Assembly (NCBI GenBank): GCA_038087015.1
Contig: JASBNA010000020.1
Span: 310,001-374,000 of the forward strand
Length of the DNA: 64,000 nt
Source of the DNA: Cerrena zonata
Lineage: Eukaryota; Basidiomycota; Agaricomycetes; Polyporales; Cerrenaceae
Reading direction: 5' to 3'
Below, one piece after another: positions 37,178 through 47,852 of the stretch. The translations under genes and the position numbers were made by a program. The notes below the pieces were generated by a model, which saw only the letters and a program-made list of their open reading frames with translations, ran no database searches and had not been told where the DNA came from. Numbering within the stretch: the stretch's first letter is position 1; each line of letters opens with the position of its first letter.

Positions 37178-38255
37178 ATTGTTATACTACCTTCAGACGC
37201 TGTTTACTTCACGACAAATTTATGCACCCCGTATTTTCTCTACCATCACATCATCATAACGATATACCCCTGCCACTGTATCCCTATCTTACGTCTTACG
37301 GTTGATTGTAGCCCATGTTTCCCCTTCCATTCATTCAGGACATGTTATCTCCTGTAACATGCACTCCCAGACAGAAATTGACATGAATACAATATACCTC
37401 GGAGCTAAGATTCTATCGTGTTCACTTGTTTCCTGGTATGAACCGATTATATTCATAATAAATAGTAACTAGAAGAAATGCCGCCGGGGACGTCGGCTAG
37501 ATCCCTTGCTTGTGCCAAAGGGATAAGGCTGAAGATAATTTGAATGTTGTTACCTTGAAATGCGTGAGGATTGGAGTAGTGTTCTCTCTTGAAAGTCTTC
37601 AATGCATCAATATTTCTATTATCTTGTCCCCTACCCATTCCAGATCTTAGCTACTGTCCCCCAATACATTATGAGAGATACATATCCAGTCAATTTCAAG
37701 TTCAATCAGATCATTACCATGTTTACTTATGCTTCATATTTTTACAAATACCTCTTTTCCTGAGTATCTACAGCATTGGTGATGCTCTTTGATGATGTTG
37801 TAATGCCAGTGCGAGTCAAAAAGAACATAGGCTCAGTTCCAGCCTCTAGTATTTGGAAGACAGTCTCCAGAACCTCCCGCTATCATTTCTTCAAGTTCAC
37901 ACAAGTCGGTTCGCAGCTGGAGGGACCGTCAAAGAGGGGTAGAACATTTGCACTGTGTCCTGGTGTTCCATGGCGTAATCTCTGGTATCAAAGCTAGGTT
38001 CATGGACACACTGTCGCTCCAGAATATTTTGCTAAGCTGTCCTTGAGCCCATTTATGTATTATCCAAGGTAGTACAAAACATACACTTTGCTCGAAGTGA
38101 GCACGGAGCAAGCGCCCCTGCGGCCCGCACGGGGCCCGGAGAGTTACGGAAGTCGGATTGAGCCGGGTTACATGCAATAAGCCCCAGCAGAGAGCCCTTG
38201 CAAGCAAGGGAACGATTAGGAATCGGGAGTGCTATGTACAACCACTGCCAGTACA
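37178..38255. other. Intergenic
   Basis: 1.1 kb between convergent genes, AT-rich at the left. No supportable ORF. Confidence 0.45.
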
Positions 38256-39025
38256 TCACAGTCTTGGTTTGATTGTCACCAACTTGAGCACCGGGATCCA
38301 ATTGGGCCTTATCTTAATGTTTTTGTTGAGATTTTGCAAGCCACCGAAACGAACACCAGGTTCAAAGATATCGCGCCTAATGACGATGGACCGCATTCTT
38401 TCCTCTATGGCTGTCGAATCTAAAACAGTTTTCTCGAGTCGTTTTTTGATGTACCTGGTGGCCACAACTTAGTTCAAATTAATACCAAGGAGTAAGAAAT
38501 AATGGACATACTGCTTTTCCTCGTCGGTGACTTGACGTCGCATATCCTTCTCCATGCAGAATAACAAAGTGCCGACCGTGATGGTACGAGCACTGGTATT
38601 AGTCGAGATCATAATGTCCCAGGGATACTCGTCGCAAATGAGATATAATCTAAGTAGCTTGTGGCCACTGACTGAGATAGGCTGATCGCGAAAGGCCACT
38701 GATAGGAGAGAGTCAGAGCCAGAGCTAGACCCCGAGCCAGAACCAGAGCCAAAGTCAGAGCTAGAGTCGGAATCGGAGTCAGAGCAGGTGCTGCTAGTTG
38801 ACATATCCCAAGCTACGTGTTTGGACGGGATTCCGTTGGGGGAATAAATATCAGGATCGAGAACGGGATTGATAACAACTTGGATGTATCAGCTAACCCA
38901 TCAACACGGAGTGAAGGTGACAGAAACTTACTGCGCGATTGGCCACCCGTCCCGATTATGGTTCCCTTGCAGATACAAGGAGTCGGTGTGATGTCGCCTG
39001 CCAGCAGGGTTTGTTGTGAGAGCAT
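38256..39025 (-). CDS. DUF6699 domain protein with Ser-Asp/Ser-Gly repeat
   Basis: Three exons on the minus strand (39025-38932, 38878-38512, 38454-38256; introns of 53 and 57 bp, donors GTAAGT and GTATGT) give 219 residues. The spliced N-terminus leads into VINPVLDPD and KHVAWDM, where this family begins its core. A 25-residue Ser-Asp/Ser-Gly repeat follows, then LYLICDEYPWDIMISTNT, ARTITVGTLLFCME, and across the last intron DEEKQYIKKRLEK and GVRFGGLQNLNK. The repeat interrupts the DUF6699 core where other members have none. Function unknown. It is transcribed in the same direction as the DUF6699-type gene just upstream, suggesting duplication. Confidence 0.8.
38706..38798. repeat. Imperfect hexanucleotide repeat coding Ser-Asp/Ser-Gly
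   Basis: Roughly fifteen copies of a TC(T/C)G(A/G)C-like hexamer (read on the minus strand) inside the DUF6699 gene. Unit length is a multiple of three, so copy-number change would keep the frame. Confidence 0.7.
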
Positions 39026-39096
39026 TATGCAGAAAAATAAGAGGTGGTGGTAGAATAGGAAGGTAAGTGGTAAACAGGAAGTAGAAGACTGGCCAC

Positions 39097-39104
39097 CTTT
39101 TATA
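39097..39104 (-). promoter_or_regulatory. TATA box of the DUF6699 gene at 38256-39025
   Basis: TATAAAAG on the minus strand, 72-79 bp before the ATG at 39025. Confidence 0.5.
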
Positions 39105-39611
39105 AGTACGGAGTTCTTTGTTACAGCAGCCAAAGAGTCCCGGTTGGCCCCATCTCTTTGTTCATTCAAGCACTTCATGATGCAGCAGCACATGGGAGGG
39201 ATCACGAAGTACATCAGACAAAAACAAAACCAAAGACGCATGCCATAGCTCCCAAGAGATAGTGAAACTAGTGAGAAGTAACCGATAGACGTTGAACGAC
39301 ATTTCCGTCAAGGGTGATATGTACAGCAAGTATTCTCTAGCGTCGACAACAGCGAGAGCGAAGAGACCACAGTAATGGTTGCAAGCCGGAGAGCAGTAGG
39401 CCACATTTATTATCCTCAAAAATACAACAGAGATAAGGTTAAGTGCCGTAATACTATACTATCACCGTGTTGAGTCTGAGCTGGGGTATGACCTGTTTAG
39501 CGAGAGTCTAGAACAAGACGCATAGCTGATTGAGGGAGATATTGTACTTGAGTAAAGGCCGGATTTGATAAGGATCCGAGTCATGATGCTGATTTGATAT
39601 ACCAACAGGCC
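39105..39611. other. Spacer between two DUF6699-type genes
   Basis: 500 bp. Two overlapping minus-strand frames here (about 85 and 140 codons) lack motifs and run through the promoter of the downstream gene, so they are not called. Confidence 0.45.
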
Positions 39612-40644
39612 CTATTCTTTGAGACTTGTTAAAGGTATCAATGGGATTGGATCGAGTAAATTTGGATCCCAGTCGTCAAAATACAGTTTCTCCCGTGGAT
39701 CGCCTTCTCGCGTGGTGGTCATGGACCGTGGTAGTGTAGAATGAGCCGCCACCCCAGTCCGGTCAACCAGAAGGACGGCATAGTGTGGCGTTCTGGTTGG
39801 CTCAGAACCATCACATTCGACACCATTGTAGACCTCCACATCATTGATCCGTTGGATCCCGTTGAAGTATCTGTAAGGCCCCAGAAGATCGAGACCAGTG
39901 GTTAAGTTCGTAAGACCAGTCTTCTTTCCTTGAACCAAGTGACTATAAGGCCCATGTCCTGCATATTGAGAATCATCGAGGAGCCGTTGAGCGTAGCTAT
40001 TGCGTTAACATAGAGTAATTAGAGGCGTTGACAATGTGTATGCACAGGAAACTTACGCAACCTCCTGGAACTCGAGGGTATCCTCAACCTTGTCGAGAAC
40101 CGCCTTGAAGACATTGCGTAGTCTTAAGGGTTGTCTTGCGTCGAGTTGTTTGAAGTGAAACATGTAAGGCAGGAAAGGATGACTAATCAAAACGCTTCCC
40201 GTGATATAGGTTAAACTTGCGTCTAGAACGTTATCTGGTAGATTACTGCGCGTGAGTTCTAAATGCCTCCATTCAAGTTTGAAATTCCAGGACGCAGATA
40301 CAGGAGACCAGTTCGAGGTACGTGGATTGGGATAGTGTGGTGCAATGGTAAGTTGCCAACTGGAGGTGTTGCCAGTAGGAGGCGGAGTGGGCTGCACTTT
40401 CGGAGGATTTGGTCGATGACGCACTTCTCGGCGAGCTTGAGGAGTTGGAATTGGATGTCGATAAATCTGAGGAGGACCGTATATGGGACGTAGGGGAGGC
40501 ACATGCCGTGGGCGATGTGTAGGCTGTGGGTCTTGGTAGGTCTGATCGGTCCTGTGTACAAGGGCGGAGCGTAGTGGATCCCGTTGTTGACGGCATCCAT
40601 ACTTGGTATCGGCCAGAGGTACTAGAGTACTGTCTTGGGTCCAT
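39612..40644 (-). CDS. DUF6699-like protein
   Basis: Exons 40644-40603, 40541-40057 and 39996-39612 on the minus strand (introns of 61 and 60 bp) give 303 residues. The N-terminus is Pro/Gln/Arg-rich, then SWNFKLEWRHLELTRSNLP, TYITGSVLISHPFLPYMFHF, and RLRNVFKAVLDKVED, which match the strand/helix order of DUF6699. The third exon continues AYAQRLLDDSQYAGHGPYS and a 120-residue tail without known homologue. The acceptor GATCAG at 40543-40542 was chosen because it alone carries the ATG exon into the domain frame. The earlier ACACAG gives a Ser-rich frame that ends before the domain. A TATA box lies 51 bp upstream of the ATG. Confidence 0.7.
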
Positions 40645-40694
40645 GGTTCGGAGTTGAGTATAGATAGAAGTGTCAGAAATGGGACACTTTGTGC

Positions 40695-40703
40695 TATATA
40701 TAT
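40695..40703 (-). promoter_or_regulatory. TATA box of the gene at 39612-40644
   Basis: TATATATAG on the minus strand, 51-59 bp before the ATG, placing the transcription start about 25 nt before the ATG. Confidence 0.5.
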
Positions 40704-41144
40704 GCCACCCCGACATGGCCAAAACGCGGCCCCTGATAAACGATTAACGTTTTAACATCGGGTACCTGAGCAATTGTCATAAAGTGGTTTCAAGCACTGA
40801 GATCGAATCTAGTGAGTCTCTTCGCGTTTGTTTGTATTGAAAATGTGAAATAGCATAGGGTGCTTGGGCCTGAGATCGTGTCATGGCTCGGACCCACGCT
40901 CGACCCGTATTTCATACTAGAGTGTTGTTAATAGCTTCTTCAAGATTATATGTATGAGTTGAAATGACGTAACACTTTCGGTGCTGAGTGATCAGAGATG
41001 GCGGGTTGGAAGAAGACTCGTAGCCAAATCTAGTAATGGCTTTGAAAAATAACACAACCAAACACAATATGGCCTCCCGCAATCTGCCAGTGAGAAGCCA
41101 ACTACCTATTAATTTCAACTTCACTCTATCTTACCCTTACTCCG
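40704..41144. other. Divergent promoter region
   Basis: 440 bp between the divergent DUF6699-like gene and BUB3. No ORF with coding character. Confidence 0.45.
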
Positions 41145-42455
41145 ATGTCTGGTAAGCTATATTCTCTTACTGTGCTATGCGTAGCTCATGCTTTTCATAG
41201 ATCAGATTGAACTTTCCTCCCCGCCATTTGACGGCATTTCGACAGTGCGCTTTGCACCAACCAACCCCTCCCAACTCCTTGTATCGTCCTGGGATACCGT
41301 AAGTCTCACCTTACTTACTGAAGCCTCTCACTGAACGTGTTTCAGTCCGTCAGACTGTATGACGTAGACACCAATGAACAGAAAGCCAAGTTTGACCATC
41401 GAGCAGCCGTTCTTACAACATGTTTTGCAGACTCAAGTCGGGCGTTCAGCGGAGGGTTGGATACATCAGTTAGAGAGTATGTTCCATGTCTGTGCTTATA
41501 TGCTCTCCTCTTACTAAGACTTTACACGTTACAGACTCGACTTGAACACCGAAAGAGTGACACACCTCGGTCAACATGCAAATTCGATATCTACTTCGAA
41601 CTACTCCCAAAGCCTTAGTGCGTGCTTTCATTCTCGCGCCTTTGCCTATGCTTGACGTGCTGAAACGCTCCTAGATATGCTTATTACCGGTTCCTGGGAT
41701 CGTACAATCAAACTCTGGGACCCTCGAGCTGGAACGCCTCAACAATCCTCGCACGACCTCCCAGAACGTGTCTACCAAATGGATTTGGTCAACAACAACC
41801 TAGTCGTCGCTATGGCCAGTCGACTGTTTCACATATATGACATTCGTAAAATGGATGGTCCGGCACAGACGAGAGATAGTAGCTTGAGGTTTATGACACG
41901 TGCAGTAGCGTGTATGGCTGATGGTCAAGGTACGTACATTCCATGTATCATTTCTAGCATTGATCCCACATCCAAATGCTTGTATAGGGTACGCTACTGG
42001 CTCAGTCGAAGGGCGTATTGCCGTCGAGTTCTTCGACCTCAGCCAAGAAGCTCAAGACAAAAAATACGCATTCAAATGTCACCGACAAACGATCAACGAC
42101 GTTGACCACGTTTGGCCCGTCAATTCGCTCGCTTTCCACCCGTTTACAACACCTTTGCTTCTGCTGGATCAGACGGCACTGTGTCCATCTGGGACTACAA
42201 GTTGAAAAAACGACTGAGGCAATATCCCAAGTACCATTCGGCTATACCCTCTATATCCTTTAACTGTGACGGGACCAAGTTGGCTATTGGCGTGAGTTAC
42301 GCGTGGGATGAAGGTGAGGCGGGAGGAAAGTCGGGTCAGAGACCATCGATTTATGTGAGGAAGCTGGGTGACGAGGCCAAAGTAAGTGGTTCAGTGTTGA
42401 CCCCAGATACTTTACTGACAACTTCTCTTCATAGCCCAAAGGTCGAGGAGGCTAG
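41145..42455 (+). CDS. BUB3: BUB3, spindle assembly checkpoint WD40 protein (one-base frame break)
   Basis: Seven exons: 41145-41151 (only MSD), 41201-41298, 41346-41476, 41535-41617, 41675-41929, 41988-42381, 42435-42455. BUB3 landmarks are [141 protein letters not shown] and [12 protein letters not shown]3 docks BUB1/MAD3 at kinetochores and its fold is a seven-blade propeller. Between LAFHP and NTFASAG (42135-42148) one base is missing: exon 6 is 394 nt where 395 is needed for phase, and as written the frame stops at 42203-42205. The two halves are otherwise intact. Confidence 0.88.
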
Positions 42456-43315
42456 GCGTTGGCAGAACCAGATCGCGTATGTCCATTTCTTGTACTGTCT
42501 ATGGTGTTACACTGTTTCTTTAGGTATCGTGTGATGCAATGAGTTCATCCCGCTCCAACTGTCGTAAGTGTATTGTAATCGTTTCAACACCCATACCGTA
42601 TTGTTGTATCCGTGATCTACATGACCATGTTTTGATGGGCCAAAAGAGCTGTTATGGGTTGTCAGGGGAGTTGAGGCCATATACACTGGTCGGGTAGCGG
42701 CGTAAATGGTTGTGATAAAAAATGTCCGTGACTATACTTATTCGAAGTTTGTGGAAGCGATGCACTGTCTCAAGGCACAGCATCAAACTGACATCCATAA
42801 TACGAACCAGGCCTTCAAAAAAAGCGTGATGTCCTCGGGTGCTCAGCTCGTCATCCGTCAAAGAATGTAGCAATTCCTTCGAGTCAGTATGCTCCGGTAG
42901 TTAAAATTAGCCACAGCGCGCGATACTAAGCCCACCGGTGACATCGACAAGCTCCCAGCGCTGAATGATGTTCAATAGGGATGTTGCTGACCGCTACGTA
43001 CTTGTGCGAGTGAAACTATACTTATCACTTATCACTAGAGTATGTCCAAATGATAAGAATGTTGCGACTGCTCGTCCGCGGATTTTCGCAAGGTATACTC
43101 GGTACAACTATTTCATAATGATCTCTCCCCGCAGCTAGTCTCTCGATCAAACCTGTTTGATGATCGCACTCGTATGCATGCTGATGGTTCGGCTGAACCA
43201 AACGCGACAATCATGGTAATCCAGAGTAATACTCTTGCTTCCGTTCTTCTCACGCAATCGCAATGATAGGTAGATATGGTGTCAGAAGACCAGAAGAAGG
43301 CTCCATTACTGCTCT
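42456..43315. other. Intergenic
   Basis: About 860 bp. A 73-codon minus-strand frame at 42652-42873 and a 61-codon one at 43025-43210 have no motif. Confidence 0.45.
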
Positions 43316-43322
43316 TATATAT
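43316..43322 (+). promoter_or_regulatory. TATA box of the permease gene
   Basis: TATATAT, 86-92 bp upstream of the ATG at 43408. Confidence 0.4.
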
Positions 43323-43407
43323 CTAGACGCGGTCTTGGAGCAAATGTGTCTGCCTCTCTAGTCCGCCCCTAAAGACTCGTCCTTGTCCTTGGCAGAGCGA
43401 CTTAACG

Positions 43408-46219
43408 ATGTCCTCATTACTACGATTCTTGCCTTCAAGACAGAAGACTGAGGCCCAGGTTTCCGATTCGTCTTCGAATGTGGACGTCAAAGAACCCGTT
43501 CAGGTATCCGAGAAGGACAATGAAAAGTATGCTCGTACGAGCAAGGATGATTCTTCACTTGGCGAGCTGTATGAAGTCAAGGATCAGGATCCCGACCTGA
43601 ACCCTGGTTCCTTGACGCTCGAGGAAGGTACGTTGTTCAATTGACATCTATTGGGTTCTATGTACAACTGACGAAATGGTCAGATGCGGCCGGTGGAATG
43701 GGACGTCATCTTGGCGTTTTCAGTTGTACCCTTCTCATGTGAGTCATAACTTTCAATGTTCACGGGAGCGAATGTAACACTCCAAGGCCAGTGTCGGACG
43801 TATCATTGGCACCGGTATTTTCTCGACACCATCGTCCTATCCTCGGTTCGGTTGGATCGGTCGGTGCATCACTTATGCTCTGGGTCCTTGGTTTTATCAT
43901 GTCATTCTGTGGTCTCTTCATTTGGCTTGAATATGGTACTATGTTCCCTCGAAGTGGAGGCGAGAAAGTCTACCTTGAAGCGGTATACAAGAAACCGAGA
44001 CATCTAGCCACCGTAGTCTTTGCAACGAACGCTATCTTGCTTGGATTCACGGCAAGCGGGTGCATCGTATTTGCCAGCAAGTGGGTCAATTTATTCTGCG
44101 AACAGAGGACTATTTCTGAACTATCCTAATCGTATAGTATTCTTGTGGCTGCTGGGCACTCCGCTGATCGTTGGGCTACTCGTGGTATCGCCCTTGGAGG
44201 TATGTTTTCTCAATGTCTCATTCATATCCGTGTATTCTTACTCCACTTCAGTGATCGTTTTCGTGACACTTCTTCATGGCTTCACGCCTCGTCTTGGTGT
44301 TTTCATTATGAATGTAAGCACAGAAAATCATATACCGAGACCGTGATCCTCATTCGGTAATATATATTAGGCTCTCAGTCTTTTCAAGATCGTACTTCTC
44401 CTATTTGTGGTCATAACGGGTCTGTCTGTTCATCTTGTTCAAGTGTAACGCGGATATGCTGACTTTACTAAATAGGCTGGGTTGTCCTATCTGGGCACAC
44501 TAGCGTTGCCGACCCTCACGCTAACTTCAGGAATGCATTTGCTGGTAGCTCGCACAGTAGTAACGACGTACGACTACGTTTTCTCGTCGCAACTCAACAA
44601 ACTCTAACCTAATCATTATCTATTTCAGTACGCAACGGCAATGTTCAAAGTGCTTAATGCTTACGCAGGCTGGGCGAACGTCAATTATGTCCTCAACAAT
44701 GTCAAGAATCCCATCCGTACACTTAAAATTGCTGGACCACTTGGATTGGGTATTTGTGCAGTACTATACTTACTTGCTAATGTGGCCTTATTTCGCGTAC
44801 GTCCCTCTTCTATGGTTTCTATGGGTTTTATGAGAATAGCTAAACTGATATGCTTGGCTTCAATAGGGCCGCTACAAAAGAAGAGATTGCAAAGAGTGGT
44901 GTGACTGTCGCTTCGTTATTCTTCAGAAAGGTGTTCGGAACCAAAGCACAGAAGGCTTTGAGTGTTTTCGTTGCTTTGAGGTGAAGTTCTAGTATTTTTC
45001 CACAAAGGGCAGAGAAATTAATTTATGTCGACTGCAGTGCAATTGGGTAAGTCTATAATCACTTTTTTTCTAACGATTTACAACTTTCCTCTAATCACGG
45101 AAAACTTTGTTCCAATAATTCAGAGTAAGTCTATTTGTTCAGTGATCGCGTTTTTATAGCTAATCACTGCATCCTCCAGAATGTCATCACAGTTGTACGT
45201 GGATTGCTCGTTCCTCTTCTTTCGCTGTGTTGACTTTCTACGCGACAGACATTTACCGCAGCACGTGTCAACCAAGGTTCCCTCTATTTATACCCTCATA
45301 TTTACCTCTACCTCTACTAAAAGTGCGACCTCTCGTATAGAACTTGCCAAAGAAGGCATCCCATTGCCCTTCGGTAGCCGATTCTGGGCATCGAACTGGC
45401 CAACAGGCAAATCGCCACTCCCCGGATTGATCATTCACTTGATTCCTTCCGTGAGTCCATTAAACTCCATTACCATCCCAACGGACTGAACTGTGTTTGC
45501 CCAGGTCATCGTTATCATCGCACCGCCGCCTAGCATTGTGTATCCCTTCATCCTGGATGTCGAAGGGTACCCGAACCAGATCATCAACTTCTTCATTGTC
45601 ATTGTAAGTGCAGTACTACGGACTCTCAAGAATCGTGCTCAGGCTGTTGCGGATGGCAGGGTCTGTTCTGGCTTCGGTGGAAGAAGCCCAACGCTATTCG
45701 GCCATTCAAAGGTACACCCTTGATTGTTTTCCCTAATTGAAATATTCGTCTAAAGATACTTTACATACAGTGTGGTGGCCATTTGCAGTTTTCTTCCTTG
45801 CTGCAGCGGTATTCCGTACGTGCTTGACTTATGCTCCAGTCAAGTCTGTTAGCTCATAGCGATTATACATAGTCCTCATCGCGCCATTCCTCAAGCCCGC
45901 CAACGGGGTAGGCGACACACCTCCATTGCCATACTATCTGTATGTTGCCCTCATTTTCGCTAAGATTTTATCTGAACCATTTTCTTCCATCAAGTTACTG
46001 TCTCGTTGGTATCTCCATCCTGCTGCTAGGAATTCTCTACTGGGCCGGCTGGCGAATCCTTCTCCCGAGAGTTTTCGGTTACGAACTTGTACCACGTAAG
46101 GAAACTCTTGACGATGGTACAGTAATCACGCTAGTATGTATCTTTCCCTCGTGAAAACCTTAACATCGTACTGACGGTTGTACTTGCAGTTCTCTCGACA
46201 AAAGGTCAAGGATACTTGA
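43408..46219 (+). CDS. MUP1: High-affinity methionine permease, LAT/APC family (two one-base frame breaks)
   Basis: Twenty exons, beginning 43408-43627, 43684-43738, 43792-44080, 44138-44199, 44252-44313 and ending 45995-46133, 46190-46219. One exon appears to be a single nucleotide (45124). The product of about 567 residues has an acidic 75-residue N-terminus, then APC-transporter motifs: GRIIGTGIFSTPSS in helix 1, MFPRSGGEKVYLEAVY as in Mup1, NAYAGWANVNYVLNNVKNP and LAKEGIPLPFGS, with about 12 hydrophobic segments. Expected substrate is methionine or cysteine at the plasma membrane. One extra base at about 43838 (between TPSS and ILGSVGSVG) and one at about 44788 (NVAYF) break the frame; without them every exon phase fits. 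As written translation would stop early. Confidence 0.87.
45124..45124 (+). other. Putative one-nucleotide exon of the permease gene
   Basis: Single A between a full acceptor (TTCAG at 45119-45123) and a full donor (GTAAGT from 45125). It completes the GGA Gly codon joining SAI to NVITV. See findings. Confidence 0.5.
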
Positions 46220-46302
46220 GTTCCTCATGTTTTCATACTTTTCCTGGATGCTTTATATTTCTAGTTACCCTAATAAACGAGTATTGTGACAGTACTTGAT
46301 CC

Positions 46303-47274
46303 TTATAATAGAGGCCACACCATACCAAGGTGTCGCCAACGAACCAATACCGAGAAAATTCCGTGGAAGTCATACCTCCAAGTGACTGCGACAATCCCGT
46401 TTACTCCTCTGATCAGAGTTTGCTGCCATGATAGGTCGATTGGTTCCGGTGGTTTATTACTGCGTAGGTTGAAGCCGATATTGCAATCACACTCTATGAT
46501 GAATCCATGGTTTGGAGGATCCGCAAATACTTGAGTGCTAACCCAGAATGTCCCTGATATTCCTCGGGTTGAATACCCTCTAAATGATGCGTCTTCAGTT
46601 CTCTTGCGACGAATCGCATTCCGTGCTTCCTCTTCGGTGAGCAGCATTTTCCCTGTCAAGTTGCCAAGGGTCAGTGGAAGCACTTCCACGTGCGATATCA
46701 TATAACGAGTCCACCAAGGTGAAGAGTGACCGTTCGCAGGCAGAACCGAGCATCGGCTAAGTTTAATCCAAAGGATGTTCTCCTTCCATGAGTTAGGTTC
46801 CTCGTGGATGTTAAATCCACTCATTGCCGCGTCGTAAAAGAGCCTCTTGAAGTGATCTTGGAATTGGTGTAACTCTGAGGTGAGGAAAGAAGGCCTAGTG
46901 CGTGGGTCTGCTGCTGAGCCGAATTCCGCGACAATTGCTCGATCGTGGTAAGTAGGGTATCGTCTTATTTCCTGTCGTTCCAGGCAGAGCGTTCGGTGTG
47001 TTGGCCAATGGGCTTTCTGGCACTCCGTACCCTATTCAGGACGATGTCAGCGACCTAGATGAAGATAAATCCAGAAGAACTCACGCAATAACGCGTCTGA
47101 AGGCACCCTTTACAACGGAATAGCCTGGTGTGATCGATTACCTTGCTCTTCAGACCTGTCGCCAAATGTTATTCATTACACAACTAATGATTCGAAATAC
47201 AAACACGTACAACCTGGACATTGCGTGCGTTCAAGATCTGTTGAGAAGTGTTTAGCGACGATACGTCTAGACAT
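46303..47274 (-). CDS. MYND-type zinc finger protein
   Basis: Three exons on the minus strand (47274-47211, 47155-47085, 47031-46303; introns of 55 and 53 bp) give 287 residues. The MYND finger is assembled across both introns at about 19-63: CPGC, then FRCKGC, RYCGTECQKAHWPTHRTLC, providing seven Cys and one His zinc ligands in the canonical spacing. The remaining 220 residues (ALVAEFGS-like start, then LHQFQDHFKRLFYDAA, NSWKENILWIKL, GFIIECDCNIGF) form a domain common behind MYND fingers in mushrooms but without known activity. No SET motif is visible. It is convergent with the permease gene, with only 83 bp between the stop codons. Confidence 0.85.
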
Positions 47275-47745
47275 GTTTGCAAGATGATGTAGTATGAGGG
47301 TGAAGGAGAGAACAAGGCCACATTGGCCACTGCTGTTTGGCTCATTGAGTGGCATTGACCGTCAAACGAGGTGCCACTAGGTCAATGTCAGTGATCAAAC
47401 AACTACTTACACTGCCCGCCATTGCGCTTTGTGTACGTTTCTGTATAGTTAAGTAATGAAATTAGCCACTATCGTGATTAGTATCGGCGTGAGGATGACC
47501 ACGTAGCGGCTGAGAGTAATTTGGATTACCAGTATCTTCTACTCAGTAGTTGAGGAGTAAGTTTTGTGCAACGTACATGGTTTTCATTGATCCCTCCTGG
47601 CAGAGTACACCCCAGTTTCTCGCAATGTTTTCAAAATCAGTATATATATGAGAGATTCAGAGAGAAACGTAGCGACCCTCGAGTCGAGACTATACCATGT
47701 TTGGTACTATCTAGTCCCATATTTGTACCTTTGTAAGGAATATAT
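47275..47745. other. Intergenic
   Basis: 470 bp between the MYND gene promoter and the tRNA. No ORF of interest. Confidence 0.45.
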
Positions 47746-47844
47746 GGGCGCATGGTGTAGTTGGTTATCACATCCGCTTAGCACTCAGCTTCTTCGGAAC
47801 CTGTACTTTGCGGGGGGTGCTGGGTTCAATTCCCAGTGCGTCCA
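47746..47844 (+). tRNA. tRNA-Ala (AGC) with a 25-nt intron
   Basis: Acceptor stem GGGCGCA pairs with TGCGTCC (one G-T), discriminator A. The D arm is built on GTGT/ATCAC around AGTTGGTT. The anticodon stem TCCGC (47773-47777) pairs with GCGGG (47810-47814), loop TTAGCA with AGC at 47780-47782. An intron at 47784-47808 sits at the canonical 37/38 position. The T arm CTGGG/CCCAG encloses TTCAATT. A T5 Pol III terminator follows at 47848. The CCA end is not encoded. Confidence 0.92.
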
Positions 47845-47847
47845 CAA

Positions 47848-47852
47848 TTTTT
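47848..47852 (+). terminator. Pol III terminator of the tRNA
   Basis: Run of five T starting four bases after the discriminator base. Confidence 0.8.

Noticed and set aside
40259..40722. Ser-rich minus-strand frames overlapping the DUF6699-like exon
   Set aside because: They end before the domain; the acceptor at 40542 gives a frame that carries the ATG into the conserved part.
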